This document shows, in pieces, positions 45,919 to 54,789 of a stretch of 64,000 nucleotides of DNA. Under the pieces are notes generated by a model. It did not search any database. It worked only from the letters and a program-made list of their open reading frames with translations, and was not told the origin of the DNA. This stretch comes from Nostoc sp. 106C. Lineage in GTDB: Bacteria > Cyanobacteriota > Cyanobacteriia > Cyanobacteriales > Nostocaceae. Within the stretch, counting starts at the first letter, position 1; the number at the start of each line of letters is the position of its first letter. The DNA is taken from contig NZ_MTAW01000219.1 in NCBI RefSeq assembly GCF_002154725.1, forward strand, positions 61,802 through 125,801. The letters run 5' to 3'. The position numbers and the translations under genes are program-made.

Positions 45919-46831
45919 TATTTAGCTTCCTTTGATTGGCAACATTAGATGCAGCAGGGGCGACAGTGTACCAGCCACTTTTGAATAAGGTTTTTACTGG
46001 TTGGGTATACTCAGCAACTGCCTGATTTTTAGCGATCGCTGGTTCGTAATTAGCAGTTCGGGTGAGCCACTGGTTATAGTCTTCCAAAGATTCAACGTAT
46101 ACATCCGCCTCCATCAAGGCAAAATAAGTTCCACTGAATTGCGAATCTTTGAGCTTATATTTACCTGTGCGAATTGGCGTCAGCACAATGTCAATATCGC
46201 GCTTGGGAATAATATCTTGCTTTAAGCGAAACTCAGGCACATAAAAACCATGAATCACATCCTGCGCTTGCAGATTCAGGCGAGTACTACGATTTACAGG
46301 CAAGTGTAATTCTTGACTAGTGGCATTATTTGGATAATGGAAAGACCACTCCCACTGCTTGGCGTAAACATCTATTGTTTGGGCAGCAGGTTTGGGAACA
46401 TCGCTGACTTGTGCGGCGTAAGCTGGTGCCGAGTCTAGAGGTGTATGCAAATGCACAATTTGCTTTAAACCTAAAATATTTAATTGCTGATAAATGTTGA
46501 AGCTTTGCAAACCAATCCACAACACTAATAGAGTTGGAGTTGCTGTCCACAGTATTTCTAACCTGACATCTCCTCTTGAAGGATGTCCTTCGCTGTAGTC
46601 TGCTGGGCGTGCTCGATAGAAAATTATTGAATACAATATGATGCCCACTAGCCCTAGGAAAATGAAGGCTCCCACTGAGACTAAGAAGCTAAACAAAGCA
46701 TCTACTCTTTGGGCTTCTGCTGTAGCTTCAGGCGGCATCCAAGAAAAAGCTTTCTGCCCAATCCAGTGGCTAATCACAAGTAGCGCTGCAATATAACCGG
46801 CTATTAGTAAATATTCTAAAAAAGTAAACAT
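45908..46831 (-). CDS. ctaC: Heme-copper oxidase subunit II lacking CuA ligands
   Basis: A 307-residue protein: two membrane helices (LLIAGYIAALLVISHWIG region and FSFLVSVGAFIFLGLVGIIL), then a cupredoxin domain (DVYAKQWEWSFHYPNN, VIHGFYVPEFRLKQDIIP, TGKYKLKDSQFSGTYFALME). In CuA subunits the last segment reads C-x-E-x-C-x3-H-x2-M; here these positions are D229, Q231, S233, F237 and M240. H194 remains. Copper A therefore cannot form, and electrons should come from quinol and not from cytochrome c or plastocyanin, as proposed for ARTO (cox2) oxidases. First gene of the operon ctaC-D-E-small membrane protein. Confidence 0.95.
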   Translation of the reverse strand: MFTFLEYLLIAGYIAALLVISHWIGQKAFSWMPPEATAEAQRVDALFSFLVSVGAFIFLGLVGIILYSIIFYRARPADYSEGHPSRGDVRLEILWTATPTLLVLWIGLQSFNIYQQLNILGLKQIVHLHTPLDSAPAYAAQVSDVPKPAAQTIDVYAKQWEWSFHYPNNATSQELHLPVNRSTRLNLQAQDVIHGFYVPEFRLKQDIIPKRDIDIVLTPIRTGKYKLKDSQFSGTYFALMEADVYVESLEDYNQWLTRTANYEPAIAKNQAVAEYTQPVKTLFKSGWYTVAPAASNVANQRKLNNDT

Positions 46832-47562
46832 AGCAGTTATGAGCAGACAAAGGCAGAGGAGGCAGTGCGTTGCGGAGCCAGTTGCGTGGGCGGGTCTCCC
46901 GACTTGAGCAAACTGGCGTGAGGTTTCCTCCGTTGTAGCAACTGCCGTGGCAGAGGGCAGAGGGCAGAAGGGAAGATAGCTGTTTTATACATAGTGGTGA
47001 AAACTTTTCATTAAGACTACCTTTTTTGCTCATCTATCTCAGTTGCTAAAAATTATTTAAGTAGCTTGCATAAGTTACATTCATAATGTATGGGATAATT
47101 GATTATCTAAGTTCAATCAATAATTAAAACTACATTGATCTGCATCCCAAACATATCTTTCTCAAGATTGATATCAGAGTAAAACTAAATATTTTTACAA
47201 ATCTACAAAAGAAAAACATATTTTTGTCACAGGAATGACAAGTAATTGTAGTAAATGCAAATAAATCAGACAGAGGAAGATTTTTGGAGTATAAAACAAG
47301 TTAGTTAATCAGTCCTGATATTAGTAGATGAAATAGGCGATCGCTCAAATTCAAAATTGAAAAAACTAGTTAGGCGATAATAACGCTGAAACCAAAAATC
47401 AAGATAGTTTTTTAACAAGTAATTTTTGGTAAGGGTAGTAGTAGATAGATAACCTTCCTCCATAAGGAAGAAGTAAGAAAAGCTCTAAGTTTTTAAAGTA
47501 GACCCAGAACAGCAGCACCCAAATATCACCAGGCTACTTAAAGCTGATTGGCTAGATAATTT
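46832..47562. other. Intergenic region with dispersed repeats
   Basis: 731 bp between divergent ctaC and the GH15 gene. 46863-46940 carries the GGGTCTCCCGACTTGAG-type member of the dispersed GC-rich repeat family and 46956-46975 a GCAGAGG heptamer run. The rest is AT-rich with no gene seen. Confidence 0.6.
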
Positions 47563-49959
47563 ATGGTAAAGATTCTGGATCAAGAACAAGCTTTTGGCGC
47601 ACCAGGCATCGAACCTCGGTGGAATCATGCTAATAAAGATGCTGTAGGGACTGCCTACTCTACTTCCAGTCGCATTTGGTTTACTATCTGGAACGGTATA
47701 GTCACGGAAGTTTACCATCCAACTGTAGATAAACCCCAGATTCGAGATTTGCAATACCTCATTTCTGACGGGAAAAGCTTTTTCCAAGAAGAGAAACGCC
47801 ATCTCATAACAAAAGTGGAGCATCTATGGACTCATGGTTTGGGATATCGGATTACGAATTCCGATCCAGAAGGACGTTACGCCATCATTAAGGAAGTTAT
47901 TAGCGATCCGCATCTTTCTTGTGTACTACAGCACACTAAATTAGAGGGAGAAGCAGAATTTCTCTCGCAACTCCAGCTATATGCTTTATGTGCGCCTCAT
48001 CTAGACGTGGGAGGTTGGGGGAACAATGCTGCGGCTGTGGAAGTGGCTGGTAAATATATTTTGACAGCACACAAAGGTGGAACTTGGCTGGCGCTAGGTG
48101 CAACAATTCCCTTTAGCCGCTTCTCCTGTGGCTATGTAGGTGAAAGTGATGGCTGGACAGATTTGGCTGATGATTTTCGCATGGATTGGGAATTTGACCA
48201 TGCTGTAGAAGGTAATCTGGGTATTACAGGCGAACTAGATCTAAATAGCGATCGCGAATTTACTTTAGGATTAGCCTTTGGTTGCACTCTGCATAACGCA
48301 GTTTCTACACTATTTCAATCGCTGAATCTGCCTTTCTCACAGCAGAAGCAGCAATATCTCGAACAGTGGACGCGATCGCGCCGTGATATTCTGCCTTTGG
48401 AAAAGTTTTCTTATGATGAAGGTAAGCTATATCACAACAGCATTAGTCTGCTGTTAGCACATGAAGATAAAAGTTATCCTGGCGCTTTAATTGCATCCTT
48501 GGCGATTCCTTGGGGTGAAGCCAAAGACGACCAAGAACAAGGCGGATATCATTTAGTTTGGACGCGGGATCTAGTCAGCAGCGTTGCAGGTTTAGTAGCG
48601 GCTGGTGAAACGGATACCGCAATGCGATCGCTAATTTACCTCGCCACAATTCAGCAAGAAGACGGCGGCTTTGCGCAAAATTTTTGGATTGATGGTACAC
48701 CCTATTGGACAGGGATTCAATTAGATGAGGTGGCGTTTCCAATTTTGCTGGCGCGGCTGTTGCAAAAAGAAGACGCTATTTTGAACTTTGATATCTATCC
48801 TACAATCTTACGAGCAGCTGGCTATCTAATTCGCTACGGCCCTGCTACTCAACAAGAACGCTGGGAAGAAAACAGTGGTTACTCACCTTCAACCCTCGCA
48901 TCTAATATTGCAGCGTTGATTTGTGCAGCTCAATTTGCGCGTCAGCGTGGCGATGAAGCCACAGCGCAATTTATCGAAGAATACGCCGATTTCTTAGAAG
49001 CGCATATTGAAGCTTGGACAGTTACTACCGAAGGTACTTTAGTTCCTGAAATCAAACGGCATTATATCCGGATTACCCCCGCAGATATCAACAATCCTCA
49101 TCCCAACGAAAACCCCAACCAGGGAACCCTTTATATTAGTAGCCAACCGCCTGGTAAACCAGCAGCCTATCCCGCCAAGGAAATTGTAGACGCAGGATTT
49201 TTACAACTAGTGCGTTACGGAATTCGTCAACCAGATGACCCAATTATTGTTGATTCTGTCAAAGTAATTGATGCAGTATTAAAAGTAGAGACACCCTTTG
49301 GCCCCTGCTGGCGGCGCTACAACCACGACGGCTACGGACAGCAAGAAGATGGTAGTCCATATACTGATTGGGGTAAGGGACGCGCTTGGCCATTACTTAC
49401 CGGAGAACGCGGACATTATGAACTAGCTGCTGGCGGCGATGTCAAAACATTGATCAAAGCAATGGAAGGATTTGCCTCAAATACTTGTTTATTACCAGAA
49501 CAGATTTGGGATGAAGCCGATCGACCTGATATTCATATGTATTTAGGAAAACCAATCGGTTCAGCAATGCCTCTAATGTGGGCCCATGCCGAGTATTTAA
49601 AACTAGTGCGATCGCATCATGACGATCGGGTTTTCGATTATATTCCTCAAGTTGCTCAGAGATATTTAGGCGATCGCTCTCAATGTAAATCATTGGAAAT
49701 TTGGAAGTTCAACCGCCAGGTGATTAAAGTTAAACAAGGTCAAATTTTGCGAATTCAAGCTTTAGTACCCTTCCAACTGCACTGGTCACAAAATAATTGG
49801 CAAACTGTTCAAAATACGCCTTCTACTTCTACAAAATTGGGCGTAGATTATGTAGATATTTCAATTGCTTCTGAGCAGCAACAGCCAATTATTTTTACTT
49901 TCTTTTGGATAAGTAATAGTAGTTGGGAACAACATAATTATCAGGTTGCTGTTGAATAG
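47563..49959 (+). CDS. GH15 glucoamylase / glucodextranase-like glycoside hydrolase
   Basis: A 798-residue protein. The N-terminal beta-sandwich of bacterial glucoamylases spans about 1-265 (PRWNHANKDAVGTAYSTSSR, WFTIWNGIVTEVYHPTVDKP). An (alpha/alpha)6 barrel follows, with GYHLVWTRDLVSSVAGLVAA, GFAQNFWIDGTPYWTGIQLD, YGPATQQERWEENSGYSPST (general acid region) and LLPEQIWDE (base). It should release glucose from the non-reducing ends of alpha-glucans such as glycogen or maltodextrins. There is no signal peptide, so it probably acts in the cytoplasm on storage glucan. A C-terminal domain of about 110 residues is beta-rich. Confidence 0.93.
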   Translation: MVKILDQEQAFGAPGIEPRWNHANKDAVGTAYSTSSRIWFTIWNGIVTEVYHPTVDKPQIRDLQYLISDGKSFFQEEKRHLITKVEHLWTHGLGYRITNSDPEGRYAIIKEVISDPHLSCVLQHTKLEGEAEFLSQLQLYALCAPHLDVGGWGNNAAAVEVAGKYILTAHKGGTWLALGATIPFSRFSCGYVGESDGWTDLADDFRMDWEFDHAVEGNLGITGELDLNSDREFTLGLAFGCTLHNAVSTLFQSLNLPFSQQKQQYLEQWTRSRRDILPLEKFSYDEGKLYHNSISLLLAHEDKSYPGALIASLAIPWGEAKDDQEQGGYHLVWTRDLVSSVAGLVAAGETDTAMRSLIYLATIQQEDGGFAQNFWIDGTPYWTGIQLDEVAFPILLARLLQKEDAILNFDIYPTILRAAGYLIRYGPATQQERWEENSGYSPSTLASNIAALICAAQFARQRGDEATAQFIEEYADFLEAHIEAWTVTTEGTLVPEIKRHYIRITPADINNPHPNENPNQGTLYISSQPPGKPAAYPAKEIVDAGFLQLVRYGIRQPDDPIIVDSVKVIDAVLKVETPFGPCWRRYNHDGYGQQEDGSPYTDWGKGRAWPLLTGERGHYELAAGGDVKTLIKAMEGFASNTCLLPEQIWDEADRPDIHMYLGKPIGSAMPLMWAHAEYLKLVRSHHDDRVFDYIPQVAQRYLGDRSQCKSLEIWKFNRQVIKVKQGQILRIQALVPFQLHWSQNNWQTVQNTPSTSTKLGVDYVDISIASEQQQPIIFTFFWISNSSWEQHNYQVAVE

Positions 49960-50270
49960 ATTTTTAGCACAATTTTCAACAAAAAACTAAACGCCGAGGG
50001 CACAATGGTATCCTTGGCGAGTAAAAAATTGTCATATCCTACTAGAGGATGATAATAATCTCTGCTGATATCGATAGCATAGTGACCAAATATATATTTT
50101 GCACTCTGCAAAATTCACTGAATTATTCGCTATAAATATCTACTTAATTAAATAATTTAGATTCATTATCATATTTTAAACCCTCCTGCATAGATAACAG
50201 TCATCGGAAATTTAGTCATTACTACAAAACTATTAAAATTAACGTCCAGCAAAAATATCGGAGAAGTTTT
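49960..50270. other. Intergenic region, possible terminator
   Basis: 311 bp. A stem CGCCGAGG (49992-49999) with CCTTGGCG (50012-50019), one G-T pair and a 12-nt loop, lies 33 nt after the GH15 stop and may terminate it, though no T-run follows. The remainder is AT-rich without features. Confidence 0.4.
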
Positions 50271-52025
50271 ATGGCAACTACAGCAGCAGATGTTCTTATA
50301 AATACCCTGATCGATTGGGATGTAAATGTTATTTTTGGATTACCTGGTGATGGCATTAATGGCATCATGGAGGCTTTACGCCAGCGCCAAGATAAAATTC
50401 GCTTTGTGCAAGTACGTCATGAAGAAGCTGCTGCTTTTATGGCTTGTGCTTATGCTAAGTACACAGGTAAACTTGGTGTCTGCCTTGCAACATCGGGGCC
50501 AGGTGGGATTCATCTACTCAATGGTCTTTATGATGCCAAAATGGATGGTCAGCCAGTATTGGCAATCACAGGTCACCACTACCACGATTTAATTAATACT
50601 CACTCACAACAAGATGTAGACCTAGACAAGCTGTTCATGGATGTCGCCGTCTACAACACTCGCGTCATGGGGCCAGAGCACGTTGAAAGTATCGCAGATT
50701 TGGCTTGCCGTGCTGCTATTTCTTACCGAAGTGTAGCTCATATCACCTTTCCAATTGACTTTCAGTCGCAGAAAGCTACGAACAAAAAACTTTCGATGCA
50801 TAATGTAGCTCATCATACTTCTGATGTGAAAGCTAGTAGCGCCCAACTACCCAACAAAAATGACTTGCAGCGTGCAGCCGAGATTTTAAATACTGGTAAA
50901 AAAGTTGCAATTCTGGCGGGACGTGGTGCTTTAAAAGCCACAGATGAACTAGAACAGTTGGCAGAAAAATTGGGAGCGCCAATTGTGAAAGCGATGCTTG
51001 GTAAGGCGGCTGTCCCAGATTTTAGCTCCTACACTACCGGGGGAATTGGTCTAACTGGTACAAAACCATCTCAAGAAGCAATGGAGGATTGCGATACCTT
51101 ATTAATGGTAGGTACATCCTTCCCCTATATGGAATTTCTCCCCAAGCCAGGACAAGCAAGAGGTGTACAAATAGATATTGACCCGCTGCGGATTGGCTTA
51201 CGTTACCCCGTTGAGGTAGGGTTAGTGGGCGATTGTCGTCGCACCTTGCAAGAACTTTTACCGTTGCTGCAATTCAAACAAGACCGGAGGTTTTTAGAAA
51301 AGACTCAATCTGGGATGAAAGATTGGTGGAAGTTAATGGAACAACGGAGTACACGGCAAGATAAACCCATGAAACCCCAAGTTGTGGCGTGGGAACTAGG
51401 CAAACGTTTATCTGATACCGCAATTGTCTCAGCAGATTCCGGTACAAATACGACTTGGTGGGCACGGCAAATTCCGGCTAAACGGGGTCAAATGCACTCA
51501 GTGTCCGGGACATTGGCCTCGATGGCTTGTGGTCTACCCTATGCGATCACAGCTCAAATTGCTTACCCTGATAGACAATGTGTGGCCTTTGTTGGGGATG
51601 GCGGCTTTTCGATGTTGATGGCAGAATTTGTCACTTGTGTAAAGTATCAACTGCCCGTCAAAATTGTCATCATCAAAAATAACACCCTAGGTCAGATTAA
51701 GTGGGAGCAGATGGTATTTCTCGGTAACCCTGAATATGGCTGCGAACTCCAATCTATCGACTTTGCAGCCTTTGCTCGTGCTTGCGGTGGCACTGGCTTT
51801 ACTATTGACGATCCTGCTAAGTGCGGTGACATTCTCGATCAAGCACTTGCTACCCCAGGTCCGGTAATTGTAGATGCGATCGTCGATCCATTAGAAATGC
51901 CTTTGCCTCCTAAGATTACTCTAGAGCAAGCAGCTAAATTTACTGAAGCTATAGTTCGAGGCGAACCTAACCGTGAAAAGATTATTCTCACGGCAGTGGC
52001 AGATAAGGTGCGAGAGCTGATATAG
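50271..52025 (+). CDS. Thiamine-diphosphate enzyme, pyruvate oxidase-like
   Basis: A 584-residue enzyme of the acetolactate synthase/pyruvate oxidase superfamily: VIFGLPGDGINGIMEAL, VRHEEAAAFMACAYAKYTGK (catalytic Glu), CLATSGPGGIHLLNGLYDAK, a central FAD/nucleotide-binding fold (KVAILAGRGALKATDELEQL) and the TPP motif CVAFVGDGGFSMLMAEFVTC ending in IIKNN. It most resembles pyruvate oxidase/dehydrogenase (PoxB-type) and not biosynthetic acetolactate synthase, since no regulatory subunit gene is adjacent. It would convert pyruvate to acetate or acetyl phosphate. GGAGAA precedes the ATG. The exact reaction is not certain from motifs. Confidence 0.85.
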   Translation: MATTAADVLINTLIDWDVNVIFGLPGDGINGIMEALRQRQDKIRFVQVRHEEAAAFMACAYAKYTGKLGVCLATSGPGGIHLLNGLYDAKMDGQPVLAITGHHYHDLINTHSQQDVDLDKLFMDVAVYNTRVMGPEHVESIADLACRAAISYRSVAHITFPIDFQSQKATNKKLSMHNVAHHTSDVKASSAQLPNKNDLQRAAEILNTGKKVAILAGRGALKATDELEQLAEKLGAPIVKAMLGKAAVPDFSSYTTGGIGLTGTKPSQEAMEDCDTLLMVGTSFPYMEFLPKPGQARGVQIDIDPLRIGLRYPVEVGLVGDCRRTLQELLPLLQFKQDRRFLEKTQSGMKDWWKLMEQRSTRQDKPMKPQVVAWELGKRLSDTAIVSADSGTNTTWWARQIPAKRGQMHSVSGTLASMACGLPYAITAQIAYPDRQCVAFVGDGGFSMLMAEFVTCVKYQLPVKIVIIKNNTLGQIKWEQMVFLGNPEYGCELQSIDFAAFARACGGTGFTIDDPAKCGDILDQALATPGPVIVDAIVDPLEMPLPPKITLEQAAKFTEAIVRGEPNREKIILTAVADKVRELI

Positions 52026-52294
52026 TTGCCAAATTCTATTTCATGCTCCAAATCATTCGGACTTCCAATAAAAAATATCTAATTTTAGGGTGCGTTATGG
52101 CGGAAGCTATCAAGCACCACCGAGCAAATCGAGATGGTGTGTTGACTTCGTTAACACACCCGAAGAATATCAAATAATTTATTTTTTGCTATTCCTAACT
52201 TTGCGCTCAATAATATAGAAGAAATTTATTTTACTGGCTCGATTTGGTGTGTACTCAATAGAAATTTAGGCAATTGTTCAGTTTAAAACTAAAA

Positions 52295-52930
52295 ATGATA
52301 ATTTTTATTAAAATTAAAAGTCTTGTCTCTGCTCGTGGTGTAGGTGTTTTGTGGCTGCTGATCGCACTCATAACTGGTTGTAGCAGTTCCCCTTCAATCA
52401 CGAAGCAGGAGCCAGCAGAACCTGCGATCGCAAACTCGTCTACACCGTCTGTCACACCAGCAGTCCATTCTAGTCCACAAGTTAGCGCCACGGCAGATTC
52501 TTCTCGTTGCCAAACTAATCAGTTATCGGTGAGCCGAGTTGGTAGCGATGCTGGTGCTGGTAATGTTGCGCTGATTTACTCTTTTACGAACAAAGGTACA
52601 TCGTCCTGTACCCTCTACGGTTATCCTGGACTCGCCTTGCTGGATGCGAAGGATCAGCCATTAGGGGGAATCAAGGTAATCCGCGCCAAGGATACCTATT
52701 TTCAAAATAAACAACCTCCACAACAGGTAACTTTGGCAACTGGGGAACAAGCCTCATTTCAAATAACCTACAACCATATCCGTTCTGAAGGTAAATCCTG
52801 TCCTAGGTCTGCCAAGATTGAGATTACGCCTCCCAACGCCTATGAGCACTTGACTATACCTGAACAAATTGATGCCTGCACAAGACAAGTGAAAGTTACT
52901 CCTGTACGAGCGGGTGTTACTCAACGCTAG
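52295..52930 (+). CDS. DUF4232-type lipoprotein
   Basis: A 211-residue protein starting at ATG 52295 (a TTG seven codons earlier is also open). The signal peptide ends in a lipobox, WLLIALITGC, so it is lipid-modified and membrane-attached. A Ser/Thr/Pro linker (about 30-65) is followed by a DUF4232 beta-sandwich: CQTNQLSVSRVGSDAGAGNV, LIYSFTNKGTSSCTLYGYPG, LATGEQASFQITYNHIR and a late Cys pair. Function unknown; the domain is common in secreted actinobacterial and cyanobacterial proteins. Confidence 0.8.
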   Translation: MIIFIKIKSLVSARGVGVLWLLIALITGCSSSPSITKQEPAEPAIANSSTPSVTPAVHSSPQVSATADSSRCQTNQLSVSRVGSDAGAGNVALIYSFTNKGTSSCTLYGYPGLALLDAKDQPLGGIKVIRAKDTYFQNKQPPQQVTLATGEQASFQITYNHIRSEGKSCPRSAKIEITPPNAYEHLTIPEQIDACTRQVKVTPVRAGVTQR

Positions 52931-52949
52931 TCAAGGATGGTCTGACAAG

Positions 52950-53096
52950 ATGTCTAAAACTACTAGCTGTCCTTATTTTTTTACTCCCCAACCTTGCGAT
53001 CCTAGCTATCTATTGTTTGTATATTTACCAGGCATGGATGAAACTGGTAAAGAACTCTTGCGTTTGCAAACAGCAGGTTTAGAAACTTCAACCTAA
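52950..53096 (+). pseudogene. N-terminal fragment of an alpha/beta hydrolase
   Basis: 48 codons: CPYFFTPQPCDPSYLLFVYL followed by PGMDETGKELLRLQTAGLE, then a premature stop. The LFVYLPGMDGTG ... QTAGLE pattern is the start of a cyanobacterial alpha/beta hydrolase of roughly 260 residues; nucleophile elbow and catalytic His are absent downstream. It was probably truncated by deletion. It lies 19 nt after the lipoprotein gene. Confidence 0.6.
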
Positions 53097-53160
53097 ATTA
53101 AGATGACAGGTCAATAACAAGATAGGTACATATTATATTGTTCAGGCAATATGAGTGCTT

Positions 53161-54099
53161 ATGTCTTCTGATTCATCTAAGAAAACTATCTTTGCGGCTA
53201 TTGGCGCTAACTTAGCGATCGCTATTACTAAATTTATCGCTGCTGGTGTTACTAGCAGTTCAGCTATGCTATCTGAAGGCATTCATTCACTGGTAGATAC
53301 TATCAACGAATTGTTACTGCTTTTGGGAATACGCATGAGCCAAAAGCCAGCAGATGATAGTCATCCATTTGGATATGGTCAGGAACTATATTTTTGGACT
53401 TTAATTGTTGCAATCCTCATCTTTGCTATTGGTGGAGGTATGTCTTTTTATGAAGGAATTATTCATTTAATTCATCCCAGCCCCATAACAGACCCATTGT
53501 GGAACTACATTGTACTGGGATTTGCCATATTTTTTGAAGGCTTTTCTTGGACTGTAGCTTTAAAGGAATTCTTGCCCAGCAAAGGCGAACAAACATTTTG
53601 GCAGGCAATCCGCGCTAGCAAAGATCCAACTATATTTACAGTTTTATTTGAAGACTCTGCTGCACTTTTAGGTTTACTAGTCGCTTTAATAGGCATTTTC
53701 TTGGAACATTTATTTCAAAATCCTTATTTTGATGGAATATCCTCAATTATTATTGGCGTTATTCTTGGTGTAGTGGCTGTAATATTAGCCCATGAAAGCA
53801 AAGGATTATTAGTAGGTGAAAGTGCTAATACTCGCACTGTAAACCATATTCGCGCTATAGCAAACACAGATCCAGCAGTACAAGCAGTGCTGCGCGTACT
53901 AACTATGCACTTGGGACCACAGGAAGTATTATTAAATTTAGAGATTCAATTTCGCAAGCATCTATCAGCCGAAGATTTAGCCTTGGCAGTAGAGCGCTTA
54001 GAGGAAAAAATTCGCACACAGCATCCAGATATCAAGAACATCTTTATCGAAGCTAAATCTATAGCTAATAGTGCCGGACGAAATTTACCGAGAATGTAG
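53161..54099 (+). CDS. Cation diffusion facilitator (CDF) transporter
   Basis: A 312-residue protein; ATG 53161 preferred over GTG 53155. The transmembrane domain has about six helices, with SEGIHSLVDTINELLLLLG (metal-binding His/Asp in helix 2), ADDSHPFGYGQELYFW and FEDSAALLGLLVALIGIFL (helix 5 site). The cytoplasmic metal-sensing domain is LTMHLGPQEVLLNLEIQF ... RLEEKIRTQHPDIKNIFIE. It exports divalent metal such as zinc in exchange for protons. The HSLVDT form resembles the SLC30A9-like branch, so the substrate could differ from zinc. Confidence 0.92.
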   Translation: MSSDSSKKTIFAAIGANLAIAITKFIAAGVTSSSAMLSEGIHSLVDTINELLLLLGIRMSQKPADDSHPFGYGQELYFWTLIVAILIFAIGGGMSFYEGIIHLIHPSPITDPLWNYIVLGFAIFFEGFSWTVALKEFLPSKGEQTFWQAIRASKDPTIFTVLFEDSAALLGLLVALIGIFLEHLFQNPYFDGISSIIIGVILGVVAVILAHESKGLLVGESANTRTVNHIRAIANTDPAVQAVLRVLTMHLGPQEVLLNLEIQFRKHLSAEDLALAVERLEEKIRTQHPDIKNIFIEAKSIANSAGRNLPRM

Positions 54100-54185
54100 A
54101 ACTGCTACGTAAAATCCTAAAATTTAAGCAGAATTCAGGAGTAAAACTTGCTACCCTGAGCAAGCTAAGAGCAGAGGAGACAAGA

Positions 54186-54647
54186 GTGAAAATACTCCCA
54201 GTTAACCAAGATGACTTCGATACATGGTTAAATCTTGCTTTGCAACTGTGGCCAGATGAATCTCTAGAAGAAATGCACGCAACTCTGAGCAATATTCTTC
54301 AATCGCCGCGTGAGGCAGGATTTTTGATTAAAGATGACAGTGGCACAGCAATTGGATTTATAAATCTCTCGCTGAGATATGAGTATGTGCCTGGTGCTAC
54401 TCAAAGCCCTGTTGCATATATAGAAGGAATATATGTCAAAAGTGAATATCGAAAGCAAGGTGTAGGCAGGTATTTAATCCAATATGCCCAACAGTGGGCA
54501 CGTGTACATGAATGTCTGGAAATTGCCTCAGATGCTTTATTAAATAACACAGTAAGCTATGAATTTCATCGTCAGGTCGGTTTTCAAGAGGTAGAAAGAA
54601 TTGTGACATTCATTAAGCAAGTTCCTCCTACTAAAGAACAACAATAA
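54186..54647 (+). CDS. GNAT acetyltransferase, AAC(6')-like
   Basis: A 153-residue protein with a GTG start and GAGGAG 7 nt upstream. GNAT fold: QDDFDTWLNLALQLWPDESL, AIGFINLSLRYEYVPG, SPVAYIEGIYVKSEYRKQGV (acetyl-CoA loop), LEIASDALLNNTVSYEFHRQ and VGFQEVERIVTFIK. The blocks R-Y-x-YV-G and SPVAYIEGIYV and the ending GF-E-ERIV-F closely follow chromosomal aminoglycoside 6'-N-acetyltransferases. It may acetylate aminoglycosides, but chromosomal homologues often have other natural substrates. No mobile element flanks it. Confidence 0.85.
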   Translation: MKILPVNQDDFDTWLNLALQLWPDESLEEMHATLSNILQSPREAGFLIKDDSGTAIGFINLSLRYEYVPGATQSPVAYIEGIYVKSEYRKQGVGRYLIQYAQQWARVHECLEIASDALLNNTVSYEFHRQVGFQEVERIVTFIKQVPPTKEQQ

Positions 54648-54789
54648 TCACAAATTCAATGAAGTTTTTTAACCAAATATTTTGGTATAAACAGGAAGGA
54701 TGTGATGTGGAATCGGGAATAGGTACATCATTTAGTACTGCTTCTCCGATACTATGTACATCATTAAGTAATTGTCTAATACTGCACGC

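Noticed and set aside
54660..54789. Riboswitch upstream of serC
   Set aside because: No conserved glycine, SAM or other aptamer core could be recognised.
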